Source: Bacteroidota bacterium
GTDB lineage: Bacteria > Bacteroidota > Bacteroidia > Chitinophagales > BACL12
DNA length: 64,000 bases
Direction of reading: 5' to 3'
Assembly: GCA_016718035.1 (NCBI GenBank)
Contig: JADKEK010000006.1
Span: 317,891-381,890 of the forward strand
Positions within the stretch are counted from its first letter, which is position 1. The number at the start of each line of letters is the position of its first letter. The translations under genes were made by a program, and so were the position numbers. This document shows, piece by piece, positions 1 to 10,800 of the stretch. Under the pieces are notes generated by a model. It saw only the letters and a list, made by a program, of their open reading frames with translations, was not told where the DNA came from and searched no databases.

Positions 1-1695
1 GCACGCGGTGAATTACGTGCCATTGGTGCAACTACATTAAATGAATACCAAAAATATTTTGAAAAAGATAAAGCACTGGAACGTCGCTTCCAAAAAGTAA
101 TGGTGGACGAACCAAGTTGGGAAGATGCGATTTCTATTTTGCGCGGATTAAAAGAGCGTTACGAAAATCACCATAAAGTGCGCATTAAAGATGAAGCCAT
201 TATTGCCAGTGTTGAATTAAGTTCACGTTATATTGCCGATAGGAAATTACCGGATAAAGCCATCGATTTAATAGACGAAGCTGCTGCAAAAATGCGTTTA
301 GAAATGGATTCAGTTCCTGAAGCGTTAGATGAAATTGAACGCCGTATTCGTCAGCTGGAAATTGAGCGTGAAGCGATCAAAAGAGAAAAGGATGAAAAAA
401 AGGTTGAGGAGCTAAGTAAAGATATTGCTGAATTGTCGGAGGAAAGAAATGCTATCAAAGCAAAATGGCAACAGGAAAAAGATATTGTAGATAAAATTCA
501 GCAATCAAAAGGCGAAATAGAACAATATAAATTACAAGCCGAACAAGCAGAACGCGAAGGTGATTATGGTCGTGTTGCAGAATTGCGTTATGGAAAAATA
601 AAAGAGGCAGAAAATAATGTATTAACCTTTGAAACAGAATTAAAAAAATTAGACGCAGGAAAACGTTTAATGAAAGAAGAAGTTGATGCTGAAGATATTG
701 CCGAAATTGTCGCTAAATGGACGGGTATTCCTGTCGCTAAAATGTTGGAAAGTGATAGAATGAAATTGTTGCGACTGGAAGATGAATTACACAATAGAGT
801 AGTAGGGCAGGACGAAGCCATTGTTGCGGTTGCAGATGCCATTCGCAGAAGCAGAGCGGGATTGCAAGACCCCAAAAAACCAATTGGTTCATTTATTTTT
901 CTGGGAACAACCGGTGTTGGAAAAACAGAATTAGCAAAAGCAATTTCTGCTTATTTATTTAACGACGATCAGGCGATGACAAGAATTGATATGAGTGAAT
1001 ATCAGGAACGTCACGCAGTGTCGCGATTAATTGGTGCGCCTCCGGGATATGTTGGTTACGATGAAGGCGGGCAACTGACAGAAGCGGTGAGAAGAAAACC
1101 GTATTCAGTTATTTTATTGGATGAAATTGAAAAAGCACATCCCGATGTATTTAATATTTTATTGCAGGTATTAGATGATGGAAGATTAACCGATAATAAA
1201 GGCAGAACCGTTGATTTTAAGAATACTATTATTATCATGACAAGTAATATTGGTTCACATATTATTCAAGAGCGATTTGAAGGGGTAACAGAAAATAATT
1301 TATTAGCAACAACTGAAACTACTAAAATTGAGGTAATGGAAATGTTGCGTAAAACAATCAGGCCTGAATTCCTGAATCGTATTGATGAAATCATTATGTT
1401 CAAACCACTGTTGCGAAATGAAATTCGCGGAATTGTAAAAATACAGTTAGCCTCATTAGCGACTATGCTGGAAGAACGTTCAATCAAAATAACATTTACA
1501 GAATCACTTATCGATTGGTTAGCCAACGAAGGATTTGACCCTCAATTTGGTGCAAGACCTTTAAAAAGGGTTATTCAAAAGGAAATTGTGAATGCCTTGT
1601 CGAAAAAAATATTGGCGAGTGAGGTGGTTACTGATGATGTTATTCGGGTTGATGTGATAAATGATGTGGTGGTGTTTGAAAATACACGTGGATAA
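1..1695 (+). CDS. clpB: ClpB disaggregase, 5' partial
   Basis: This is the C-terminal 564 residues of the ClpB/Hsp104 AAA+ chaperone, which with DnaK pulls proteins out of aggregates in the cytoplasm. The frame is open from base 1, so the start lies outside the window. Visible in order are the end of the first ATPase domain (GATTLNEY at residues 9-16 and the arginine-finger segment ERRF near 28), the long charged coiled-coil middle domain (about 95-210), and the second ATPase domain with Walker A GTTGVGKTE near residue 302 and Walker B ILLDEIEKAH near 370. The C-terminal region has the typical GFDPQFGARPLKR sensor-2 segment. The reading frame is intact to its stop. The middle domain separates it from ClpA and ClpC. 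Confidence 0.97.
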   Translation, partial: ARGELRAIGATTLNEYQKYFEKDKALERRFQKVMVDEPSWEDAISILRGLKERYENHHKVRIKDEAIIASVELSSRYIADRKLPDKAIDLIDEAAAKMRLEMDSVPEALDEIERRIRQLEIEREAIKREKDEKKVEELSKDIAELSEERNAIKAKWQQEKDIVDKIQQSKGEIEQYKLQAEQAEREGDYGRVAELRYGKIKEAENNVLTFETELKKLDAGKRLMKEEVDAEDIAEIVAKWTGIPVAKMLESDRMKLLRLEDELHNRVVGQDEAIVAVADAIRRSRAGLQDPKKPIGSFIFLGTTGVGKTELAKAISAYLFNDDQAMTRIDMSEYQERHAVSRLIGAPPGYVGYDEGGQLTEAVRRKPYSVILLDEIEKAHPDVFNILLQVLDDGRLTDNKGRTVDFKNTIIIMTSNIGSHIIQERFEGVTENNLLATTETTKIEVMEMLRKTIRPEFLNRIDEIIMFKPLLRNEIRGIVKIQLASLATMLEERSIKITFTESLIDWLANEGFDPQFGARPLKRVIQKEIVNALSKKILASEVVTDDVIRVDVINDVVVFENTRG

Positions 1696-1817
1696 TGTAA
1701 GGTGGTTCACGCGGAGAAGAGGAGAGGGCGGAAGAGTTGGATGGATGGAGGTTTTTTTGGGGAAGTGTGCAATAAATTTTGTATTTTTCGTTCACTTTGA
1801 AATTTAACTCCAAATAT

Positions 1818-2174
1818 ATGAAAGCCATACAGTTTAAATTCCTATTCGCTCTAGTGGTTATCATTGGTCTTTTTTCAGGATGCAAAAAATTGAATTTACC
1901 CGTTACTGTTCCGGATTGTGTGGAGCGCGACATTAAACGATTTGAACGTCAAGATGGTGGTTTCGATAATGCAGTGGCTGTTTATCAATGGCTGGTAGAT
2001 GGCAAAATTTATTATTACTATGCATCTGATTGTTGCGACCAGTTTAATTATTTATACGACGAGGAATGTAACCTGGTATGCGCACCTGATGGAGGTTTCG
2101 GAGGCAACGGTGATGGCAACTGTCCTGAATTTGTTGGCGACATCGCCGAGGTTTTAGTGTGGGAAAAAGAATAA
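1818..2174 (+). CDS. Small lipoprotein, function unknown
   Basis: This gene encodes a 118-residue predicted lipoprotein. The ATG at 1818 is chosen over an upstream in-frame codon at 1779 because it places a proper signal peptide (KAIQFKFLFALVVIIG) directly before the lipobox LFSGC. The mature part is rich in aromatic residues and cysteines: a DCCDQ pair, ECNLVC, and a late glycine-rich GGFGGNGDGNCP stretch, which suggests a compact disulfide-stabilised domain. I do not recognise the family. It stands alone between clpB and the peptidase gene. Confidence 0.75.
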   Translation: MKAIQFKFLFALVVIIGLFSGCKKLNLPVTVPDCVERDIKRFERQDGGFDNAVAVYQWLVDGKIYYYYASDCCDQFNYLYDEECNLVCAPDGGFGGNGDGNCPEFVGDIAEVLVWEKE

Positions 2175-2281
2175 GCATCCTGCCCCGCACAAAATGTTAA
2201 ATATTTCCTTGAATCTGCATCCGAAACCGGTATAGATTTCTTTTGTTATTTTTATGCAAAGTTTAACTAACAATTTTGCAT

Positions 2282-4360
2282 ATGAAAAAAACAATCGGCT
2301 TAGGTTTATTATTTACACTTTTATCTTCAGCTGTTTTTAGTCAGACAGCAGACCCTTATATGTGGCTCGAAGATGTTGACAGCGAACGCTCAATGGAGTT
2401 TGTTAATCAACACAATACCGGTTCAGTTGATGTATTAAATAAATTGCCAACTTATCAGCCAATTTATGATAAATGCCTGGAAATTTATAACTCTACCGAC
2501 CGTATAGTTTATCCAACTACGTATGGCGATTTTATTTATAATTTTTGGCAGGATAAAGAACATGTTCGCGGTATTTGGCGCAGGTCGCCGAAGGCCGATT
2601 ATATTGCCGGTAATCCGAAATGGGAAATATTAATGGATATCGATGCCATGTCTGAAGCGGATGGCGTAAAATGGGTGTACAAAGGTGCAGCAGGGTTGTA
2701 TCCTAAATACGACCGTTTTTTAGTTAGCCTTTCAAATGGTGGTGGCGACGCAGTGGTGATTAAAGAATTCGATGTAAATAAAAAAGCGTTTGTGGAAAAT
2801 GGATTTACGGTCGAAGAAGCAAAAGGAGGTGTTTCATATATTGATGAAAATACTGTAATTATCAGCACCGATTTTGGTCCTGGTTCTATGACCACTTCCG
2901 GTTACCCTTCGCAAGCAAAAGTTTGGAAAAGAGGAACTGCATTAAAAGATGCAACACTGATTTATACCGGTGATATTAATGACGTTGGTGCATGGGGTGG
3001 CGTAATGCGCGATGGTGCGAAAGCTTACACCATTATTTCGCGTGCCATTACATTTTATACCTCTGAAACTTATGTATGGATGGATAACAAAGCAGTTAAA
3101 CTGGAATTACCGGAAGATGCTGAATCAAATGGGTTTATAAACAACCAATATATTATTGCCTTAAAATCAGATTGGACTGTACGTGGCGTTACCTATAAAC
3201 AAGGCGATTTAATCAGTCTTGATTTCACCGAATTATTAAAAGGTGTTTATCAAATTCAGTTAATTTATCGCCCGGATGAATTTTCCAGTATTTCGGGTGT
3301 GTCGGCGACAAAAAATAAATTGTTACTCGAATTAATTTCTAACGTGAATGGCGAATTATATGTGTATACATTTAGTCAAAATGTATGGACTAAAGAAAAA
3401 GTAAAAGCACCGGAATACGGTAAAATTTCTGTTGTTGATGCGGATGAATTTTCAGATAAATACTATTTTAATTTCGCGAACTTTTTAACACCTACTACTT
3501 TATATTATGCCGATGCAGCATCAGGTGATGTGAAAGCAATTAAATCGTTGCCAGCTTATTTTGATGGCAGTAAATTTAAAGTAGAACAATTTAAAGCTAC
3601 TTCAGCGGATGGAACATTGGTGCCATATTTTATTGTTTCATCAAAAACGGCTGCTAATAATGGACATAATCCAACCTTATTATATGCTTACGGTGGATTT
3701 GAATCTTCTTCTTTACCTTTTTATTCCGGAACCGTTGGAACAGCTTGGTTAGAAAGAGGTGGCGTGTATGTATTAGCCAATATTCGCGGTGGGGGTGAAT
3801 ACGGACCAAAATGGCATCAGGCAGGATTAAAAGAAAAACGTCAAAATGTATATAACGATTTTCATGCTGTTGCTGAAGATTTAATTAAAAGAAAAATTAC
3901 AGCTCCCGAACATCTTGGTATAATGGGCGGAAGTAATGGCGGTTTATTGATGGGTGTTGCATTTACACAACGTCCTGATTTGTATAAAGCTGTTGTTTGT
4001 CAGGTGCCATTGCTCGACATGGAACGTTATAATAAATTATTAGCCGGCGCAAGTTGGATGGGCGAATACGGCAATCCGGATATTCCTGAAGAATGGGCAT
4101 TTATTAAAAAATATTCCCCATATCATAACCTCAAAGAAAATGCGGCTTATCCAGAAGTGTTTTTTACCACTTCTACCCGCGACGACAGGGTGCATCCCGG
4201 TCATGCGCGTAAAATGGTCGCAAAAATGGAGTCTATGGGTTATAAAGTGTACTATTACGAAAACATTGAAGGCGGACATGCAGGCGCATCTACCAACGAA
4301 CAACGTGCAAAATCTGCTGCCCTCGAATATTCTTATTTGTGGATGAAACTGAAACATTAA
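2282..4360 (+). CDS. Prolyl oligopeptidase family serine peptidase (S9A)
   Basis: This is a 692-residue secreted serine peptidase of the S9A prolyl oligopeptidase family, which cleaves short peptides after proline. It begins with a signal peptide (MKKTIGLGLLFTLLSSAVFSQ), so the ATG at 2282 is preferred to the TTG two codons upstream. An N-terminal beta-propeller region (about residues 30-420, with the family signature DPYMWLED near the start) is followed by an alpha/beta hydrolase domain. The triad is visible: the nucleophile in GGSNGG (Ser near 551), an aspartate in the DDRVHP segment near 634, and a histidine in EGGHAG near 666. The length matches bacterial family members. It probably acts in the periplasm or outside the cell. 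A strong terminator follows. Confidence 0.93.
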   Translation: MKKTIGLGLLFTLLSSAVFSQTADPYMWLEDVDSERSMEFVNQHNTGSVDVLNKLPTYQPIYDKCLEIYNSTDRIVYPTTYGDFIYNFWQDKEHVRGIWRRSPKADYIAGNPKWEILMDIDAMSEADGVKWVYKGAAGLYPKYDRFLVSLSNGGGDAVVIKEFDVNKKAFVENGFTVEEAKGGVSYIDENTVIISTDFGPGSMTTSGYPSQAKVWKRGTALKDATLIYTGDINDVGAWGGVMRDGAKAYTIISRAITFYTSETYVWMDNKAVKLELPEDAESNGFINNQYIIALKSDWTVRGVTYKQGDLISLDFTELLKGVYQIQLIYRPDEFSSISGVSATKNKLLLELISNVNGELYVYTFSQNVWTKEKVKAPEYGKISVVDADEFSDKYYFNFANFLTPTTLYYADAASGDVKAIKSLPAYFDGSKFKVEQFKATSADGTLVPYFIVSSKTAANNGHNPTLLYAYGGFESSSLPFYSGTVGTAWLERGGVYVLANIRGGGEYGPKWHQAGLKEKRQNVYNDFHAVAEDLIKRKITAPEHLGIMGGSNGGLLMGVAFTQRPDLYKAVVCQVPLLDMERYNKLLAGASWMGEYGNPDIPEEWAFIKKYSPYHNLKENAAYPEVFFTTSTRDDRVHPGHARKMVAKMESMGYKVYYYENIEGGHAGASTNEQRAKSAALEYSYLWMKLKH

Positions 4361-4395
4361 GATTTACCTTTCGGTTGCATTCATCTGCTCGTTAT

Positions 4396-4436
4396 AAAAG
4401 CGCTGTTGGCCTTGTCCCACAGCGCTTTTGTTTGTT
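4396..4436 (+). terminator. Rho-independent terminator after the S9A peptidase
   Basis: A perfect 11-bp inverted repeat (AAAAGCGCTGT and ACAGCGCTTTT) with a 12-nt loop is followed by a T-rich run. It lies 36 bp past the peptidase stop codon and ends that transcript before the DUF5713-like gene. Confidence 0.85.
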
Positions 4437-4514
4437 AAACAAGCTATGGCTTCGGTTTATTAAATATTGTATACTTTTGATAAACGTTCAACTATACGTT
4501 AACCACCATTCAAT

Positions 4515-4847
4515 ATGATACCAAATAAATTTCCCGACGATTTTGAATACGTTAAAGAAATGTATGACGATGCTTATTTCCCTAATTTTTTAGTGGATAA
4601 GATTAAAGAAATTATTCAGGAGGTGGTTACCTTTTTAGAATCAGGTACCCATAGCATGACACAAATTCAAGATGCTTTTGATGTGATGACCTTAAAAATA
4701 AATGCCATGCAAAACGAATTTGATGAACACGACAGCGAATTAGAAACTGTCGCCCGTGAATCGATTGCAGACACCGTTGATCAGATTTTAACGCATTTCG
4801 ATATTGACCTCGATATTGAAGAAGCCATTCGGGTAAGAGAATGGTAA
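4515..4847 (+). CDS. DUF5713-like small protein
   Basis: This gene encodes a 110-residue acidic, soluble, mostly helical protein. The opening segment, with the string YVKEMYDDAYFPNFLVDK near residues 12-29, matches my recollection of the DUF5713 family, a group of uncharacterised bacterial proteins. The rest is amphipathic helix with a DEHDSELETVARE segment. There is no signal peptide or membrane segment, so it is likely cytoplasmic. It starts after a terminator and is followed 28 bp later by the oxidoreductase gene, so the two may share a transcript. The biochemical role is unknown. Confidence 0.75.
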   Translation: MIPNKFPDDFEYVKEMYDDAYFPNFLVDKIKEIIQEVVTFLESGTHSMTQIQDAFDVMTLKINAMQNEFDEHDSELETVARESIADTVDQILTHFDIDLDIEEAIRVREW

Positions 4848-4875
4848 ATATGCAGCACCTATCTTTACCACTACA

Positions 4876-5841
4876 ATGAAAGCTATTATACATACGCAAT
4901 ACGGCGCACCGGAAGTATTGCAACACGCAGAAGTGCCTAAACCAGTGCCGGCTAGAGATGAAGTGCTGGTGAAAATATTTGCTACTACTGTAAACAGAAC
5001 CGATTGTGGTTTTCGTAAACCAGAATATTTAATGGTTTATTTAATAGCGGGATTGTTTAAACCGAAAAATAAAATTTTAGGCACTGAATTCGCCGGGGTA
5101 GTGGAAGCAGTGGGAGCCGGTGTAACAAAATTTAATATTGGCGATAATGTTTTTGGACTAAGAACATATAAATTCGGCACCCATGCGGAATATGTATGTG
5201 TAAAGCAAAATGGTTCAATCGCAACCAAACCACATAATATGAATTTTCAGGAAGCTGCTGCGGTTTGCGACGGCCTCATGTTAGCCATAAATTATATCCG
5301 TAAAATTGATTTCAGTAAACCGGTTAAACTATTAATTAACGGTGCGTCAGGTTCTATTGGAACGGCTGCTGTGCAATTGGCAAAATATTATGGTGCCCAA
5401 ATTCATGCAGTTGCCAATACCAAAAATATTGAATTGATAAAATCCCTGGGTGCAGAAAAAGTGTTCGATTATACCCAAGAAGATTTTACCAAACAAAACG
5501 AACAATATGATGTTATTTTAGACGCAGTGGGTAAAAGCTCTTATTTTAAATGTAAACACTTACTAAAATCCGGAGGGGTATATTTTTCAACTGAATTGGG
5601 TTATGCCATGCAAAATATGTGGTTGCCGCTAGTGACTGTCTTCATGAATAAAAAAACAAAATTCCCAATACCTACCGATAACCAACAAGATATTTTATTG
5701 TTCAAAAAAATTATTGAAGAAGGAAAATACCGCGCAATAATTGAACGTGTTTATCCCCTCCATGAAATTATTGAAGCAACAAAATATGTCGAAACGGGTC
5801 AAAAAACCGGAAACATTGTTATTCAGGTTAATGAAGGTTGA
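4876..5841 (+). CDS. NAD(P)-dependent MDR oxidoreductase (quinone-reductase-like)
   Basis: This is a 321-residue zinc-independent medium-chain dehydrogenase/reductase of the quinone oxidoreductase type. The N-terminal GroES-like domain has the sequences ILGTEFAGVVEAVG and FNIGDNVFG. The Rossmann domain carries the cofactor motif LLINGASGSIGTAAVQLAKYY near residues 150-170. No structural-zinc cysteine cluster is visible, which fits the quinone reductase branch. The likely reaction is NAD(P)H-dependent reduction of a quinone or an enone; the true substrate cannot be read from the sequence. The gene ends only 5 bp before the convergent Fn3-like gene on the other strand. Confidence 0.88.
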   Translation: MKAIIHTQYGAPEVLQHAEVPKPVPARDEVLVKIFATTVNRTDCGFRKPEYLMVYLIAGLFKPKNKILGTEFAGVVEAVGAGVTKFNIGDNVFGLRTYKFGTHAEYVCVKQNGSIATKPHNMNFQEAAAVCDGLMLAINYIRKIDFSKPVKLLINGASGSIGTAAVQLAKYYGAQIHAVANTKNIELIKSLGAEKVFDYTQEDFTKQNEQYDVILDAVGKSSYFKCKHLLKSGGVYFSTELGYAMQNMWLPLVTVFMNKKTKFPIPTDNQQDILLFKKIIEEGKYRAIIERVYPLHEIIEATKYVETGQKTGNIVIQVNEG

Positions 5842-5846
5842 TAATT

Positions 5847-7817
5847 TTATTCAACAATATAATTGACAATTTTTCCCGGTTCACTTTCTAAATTTCCTTC
5901 AGTAACATAGGTAATGAAGATGCGATATACTTCTTCAGGTTTGGTATTTTGTAAAGTAAACTGATTGTTTGTTGCAGTAACTTCTCCCAATAAATTAGTA
6001 GTGGTATCTCCGGTTATACGATAAATGCGATAACCTTTAATATTACTTTCATTAATAGGTTTCCAGCTTATTATCGTTTGTTCGTTTAGTTTATTTACAA
6101 TCACGTTGGCGGGACCTTTTGTGCTTAAGCGATTACCGGCATATAAAACAGCATCACTGTAAGCAATCGCAGAACCATTTCCCATGTCGTCAAAATATTG
6201 AATACCATAACTGTATTTCCCATTAGTTAATACCGTATCCAAATAGGCTAATTGTTGTTGCGGCGCATTTTGTTCAAGACAAATTACCTCTCCCGATTCG
6301 TTTTTTCTAAAGAGTTTAAAACCCGTAATTGCGGTATTCGATAGTGGTTTCCAGACAACCAGCAGCCCTTTAGACACCTGGGTTACAGACGGAATGCCCA
6401 TTTCCGGAATACTTTTTGTAGTGGTTAATCTAATAGACACTTCGTTACTGTTTTTACTGAGTACGTAAGCTGTGTTTTCTGCTTTAACGGCATAGGTATA
6501 ATAACCTCCACTTTGTAATCCTGTAGTATCGGTAAATACGGTATTAGTTCCACTGATTTTAACTAATTCGGACACCAACTGATACAACGAATCCGTTTTT
6601 AATTTGCGATAAATTCTCAATCCTCTGGTGGACGGGTCATTATTAATAATGTTAAGTGTAATACCTTTTTCGGCACTAGTAATATCTGTAATACTGGGAG
6701 CAAGTGGTTGTAATGTTGGTGTAAACATGGCCGATACTTTTGCACTTGCCGGTAATGAAGTTCCTGTTCTACTTAAAGGTTGCACATAATAAAAATACAT
6801 AAGCATTGGTTGAATACCTCTGTCTACAAATTGTGAATCACTGGCAGGAACTGATGCAATTTTAGTAAATGCAGAATCATAATTGCTACTGCGATAAATG
6901 GCTATAGCACTAAAATTTTCCGCATTTTGTAAATCCCATTTAATAGCAACACCATCGTTGTAACTCACCACATCCATTTCACGAATATTGCCGATATATT
7001 GTTTGGCAGTTGATATTGCAGTTATTGTATCTGATGGTTTACCATAATTGCCATAATAATCTAATGGCAAAGCATAATAACGATAAACCGTATTCGGTTT
7101 CACCAGTGTATCACTCACATAAAAATAGGTGCTATCGTTATGCGTAGTTTTAACACGATTTGCACGTATGGGAATAAATTTCCCGGAATATTGTTCTTCT
7201 CTGTATATGCGTATCAAAGCGGGCACTTCATCTTTACAAGCAAATGTCATTTTAATATTTAATCCGCTTTCTTTTTTATCGATGTACTTTATTTGATAAT
7301 CCATCATTTTGCCCGGATAACTAATTGCGTTGGTATAAATAGTTGTTGGAGCTGCAGCCGCTTTTTTGGTGATTACATATTCATACATCACATTAGGCTC
7401 AGGACTGGCATCATAATATTTTATACCTAATGCCAGTTGAACAAATAATGCATTACTAAATGCACTAATTGCTTCGTAACCACCTGTTGTATATTTTTTC
7501 CAAATTTCTTCGGCCGCTATTTGACGCATCAAAAGTGGTTCAGGTGTTATTTCAATTGCGGATTGTAAATTAGCGACAAACATCTCATAGGTATTTGGCA
7601 CTTTTACAACGGCAATTTGTTTGAATTTTTTATCACCTTGTTTTTTTCTTTCGATAATATATTCCGGATAAACGCCCGGCGTAAATGTAGGGTAATCGTT
7701 TTCTAATTTTAAATAAATACCATGTTGTGATGCAAAAGCAGCAACTGTATTTTGTGTTAATCCTGTTTGTGTTAAACAAACCATACACAATGCGAATACG
7801 AATATTAATTTTTTCAT
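5847..7817 (-). CDS. Secreted fibronectin type III-like protein
   Basis: This is a 656-residue exported protein (signal peptide MKKLIFVFALCMVCLTQTGLT) made of repeated beta-sandwich units with the Fn3-like pattern. Recurring signals are 'ISWKPINESNIKGYRIYR', 'IKWDLQNAENFSAIAIYR' and 'VVWKPLSNTAITGFKLFR', each followed by a short strand and a 'Y.Y.V' segment. This periodicity gives about four to five modules from residue 190 to the end. It starts 10 bp after the stop of the giant protein gene upstream, so it is the last gene of a minus-strand operon that begins with the barrel gene at 17118. It probably works with these partners at the cell surface. No enzymatic motif is seen. Confidence 0.8.
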   Translation of the reverse strand: MKKLIFVFALCMVCLTQTGLTQNTVAAFASQHGIYLKLENDYPTFTPGVYPEYIIERKKQGDKKFKQIAVVKVPNTYEMFVANLQSAIEITPEPLLMRQIAAEEIWKKYTTGGYEAISAFSNALFVQLALGIKYYDASPEPNVMYEYVITKKAAAAPTTIYTNAISYPGKMMDYQIKYIDKKESGLNIKMTFACKDEVPALIRIYREEQYSGKFIPIRANRVKTTHNDSTYFYVSDTLVKPNTVYRYYALPLDYYGNYGKPSDTITAISTAKQYIGNIREMDVVSYNDGVAIKWDLQNAENFSAIAIYRSSNYDSAFTKIASVPASDSQFVDRGIQPMLMYFYYVQPLSRTGTSLPASAKVSAMFTPTLQPLAPSITDITSAEKGITLNIINNDPSTRGLRIYRKLKTDSLYQLVSELVKISGTNTVFTDTTGLQSGGYYTYAVKAENTAYVLSKNSNEVSIRLTTTKSIPEMGIPSVTQVSKGLLVVWKPLSNTAITGFKLFRKNESGEVICLEQNAPQQQLAYLDTVLTNGKYSYGIQYFDDMGNGSAIAYSDAVLYAGNRLSTKGPANVIVNKLNEQTIISWKPINESNIKGYRIYRITGDTTTNLLGEVTATNNQFTLQNTKPEEVYRIFITYVTEGNLESEPGKIVNYIVE

Positions 7818-7827
7818 GTTTGCTGAT

Positions 7828-10800
7828 TTATTCTAATGTTACACTTTCAATTCCAATATCGTGGTAATTACTTCCGTCCTGATATCCTACTTCTCCTTTT
7901 AACTGAACACTTGCAGTTCCTGACCATTCTTCCATGGCACATGCGCCCTCACAATTGCTGTCGCAGGCAAGTCCCGCTCCGGCGTATGCACTTGCAGTAA
8001 TTGCGGCAGTAGCTTCGGCAGAAGTAAACCATTCGCCATTACTTTGGTATTGGCCTTTTAATTCAATCCCAACAAAGTAATCTAAATCTACACCTGCGCA
8101 TCCAAATACTACCGATGCACCAACACCTGCATGTATATGAATACTCGCCATTAATCCGGTGTAATACGTATTTAATTCCTCCGTAAAATTCATGCCTAAT
8201 TGAAATCCTGCAGTAATACCCGCATCAAATTCGGCACTCACTACCACAAAATCAATTTCGAAATTCGGAACATAAGGAATTGGCATTTCAACTTTACCAT
8301 CTATATAAAATCCGGCAATAACATCTGCAAAAGCAGGAGGTAAGGCGCCATCATAAGAATATTCCGTAAATATTTCTTTAATAGGCACTTCATTCTGAAT
8401 TGGATAGTCGCCAAATAATAAGGCCAGACTCACATTATTTAAATACGGATTAGATGGCATAGTAACCTGACCACCACATACAAAATACCAACCATCATCG
8501 TCAAATAAAATATTGGCTTGTCCGGCTATGCTGCCACCACCCGGCATACTTTCATCAATGGTAAGACTACCTACTAATCGTTTATTCGCAAAGTCGAAAC
8601 TCATGCCCATATTATCAAAGTCCATGGCAGCACTTCCTTCCATTTTCAAATTGCTGACATCTACTTTTTGATTTTCGGCCGTAATTTCTCCGTAAACAGT
8701 AAATGTCCATCTGCCCTTTACTTGTGACGCGCCGGTTACATCACCGGAAAACTGATAATTGGTCCACGAATTGGTGAGCGGATACATTCTGCCAAATAAA
8801 TTTTGCAGATTTTGCCCTGAGCTCGTGTATTGGAATTTTTGATTAGCGATGGTATTAATTGCTGTGCTATCTGTTACGTGATATAATTTCACCTGATGCG
8901 AAAAATAAGGGTCTTCACTTACTTCTCCTTCAACAATTAATCCGTTAGGCAAAAATTGAATATCGCCCGCATTAAAATCTGCAACTATACCATTTACTTC
9001 CATCCCAAAACCAAATGCTTCGAGTGATGTAGCGATATTGCCATTATCGTTGGTAATGACATAAGCAGTTGGTTGCACCGAAATGGATGGTAAATTTAAA
9101 TCGATAATTCCCGGTAAGGTAATGTATTTATTGCCCTCATCGCTATGCACATACATGGCACCTTCTTCGGTAGTGAATGTGGTTACCTGGTATAAATCAA
9201 AGGAATTATTATTCATTTTAAATTCGGCTGCAGCATCGCTTTCAAATAATAATAATTGTAAGGTTAAATCATTATTGTTGCTTGGTAATCCCGGTAAATT
9301 TTCAATACTTGCTGCGGGATTATCAGGAGTGCCTCCAACATACACCTGCCAGTTAAATCCGTTGTAAATAAAATCAGGTGTGTTTTCAATATCCATTTCT
9401 AAAATATCAATCAGGCTAACAGTAGTGGTTCCCAGTGCAGCTGATGTTTCAAAAATTAAATCACCATCTAATATTTTAATATCCGTAAATGCGAAGCTTA
9501 CACCAGATGCATCCAATACACCACTTTTCATGGTAAACCCTTCGTTGTTAATTTCCCAGTTCGTACTGGTGATATTCCATTTATCCATATTGATGGTAAT
9601 TTTTGTAAAGCCCGATTTCGAAGTGGTATAGTCCGGCATTACTTTTATTTTGCCAATATTTAATGCTGTGGCAAAACCGTCAGTATGGTAAATAGTTGGA
9701 TTTATCCAGGTGTCTAAAACCAATGAATCTGAATATATTCTATTTGCACTGTTATTGGTACAATAAGCATCTATACCATGTAGTTTATAAGGTAACGAAC
9801 TGCTATATACCGGCACACTAATTTCGTAATACGTGTTGTCAGGGTCTTCAGCAATGCCGCTGGCAAATAATATAATTTTATCAGCCCCAACTTCTTCAAA
9901 AACGGTACCGGTGTTTTCTAAATAAAATCCATTGTCATCTAATCCCTCAATACTAAATGTCGGGTCATTAAAATTGGTTTCATCAATTTTAACCACACTT
10001 TTTATTTTTCCCGAGGTGGCATTAACTTTTTCTACAACTAATCCTCCGGCAGTTAATCCAACATAGGCATCGTAATTTTCTAAAACAGTAACAGGCAGTT
10101 TCTCTGCATTACTTATAGTAAATGTTGCATACATCGGTTCCGCATAAGGCACTCCGGCTTTATTCAAAGTAGTGCTGGCTTTTATGGCTACAGAGGTAAA
10201 TGGTAATTCGGTAGATGATGATACAGAGAAATTATCATTTTGTGGAATATTCACCAATGCACCACTAATTCTGGTAATACCTGCAATGGTAGTTATTGTT
10301 TCAATTTCTGCATCGAAACCAACAAGTTTGGTTAAATCCATTGCCGCATAAGTGGTTAATTCGAAATTGATATTACTAATTACATTACCAACTATTGAAG
10401 TTGAAACTGATTCGTAGTCGCCAATTAATCCACTTGCTTCTTTAACTGCGCGAACAATGTAAGTACTTCCTTTTGGCACACCATAAATGGTATATGTTCC
10501 AGCAGCACTTGTATAAGCTTCGAGATGCTCTAACCCGGCTGCATCAACATAAACACGTGCGCCCAACGTATTGGTACCACTTTGTGTAACCTTACCACTA
10601 ATATTCACACCATTTTCTAAAGTAATGGTATATGAGGTAAATGATGGCGAAACTTCATTGGTAATAAATAATTCTTGTTGAACAAAATTGCTGTTAGCCG
10701 GTCCTGAAATAATTACCTGAAAATCGGTAGCAGCATTTTTAAAGGTAATATCCTGTTTGCCATCAACACCAATTGATGTTTTATCGGTAACACCAACCAC

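Noticed and set aside
2276..2281. TTG start two codons upstream for the S9A peptidase
   Set aside because: The ATG at 2282 begins the signal peptide directly; the TTG only adds two residues before it.
4472..4479. TACTTTTG, a match to the Bacteroidota -7 promoter pattern ahead of the DUF5713-like gene
   Set aside because: No matching -33 element is found at a suitable distance, and such strings are common in AT-rich DNA.
9083..9631. Two plus-strand open frames inside the giant minus-strand gene
   Set aside because: They are antisense shadows of a strongly coding frame and show no domain or ribosome site.
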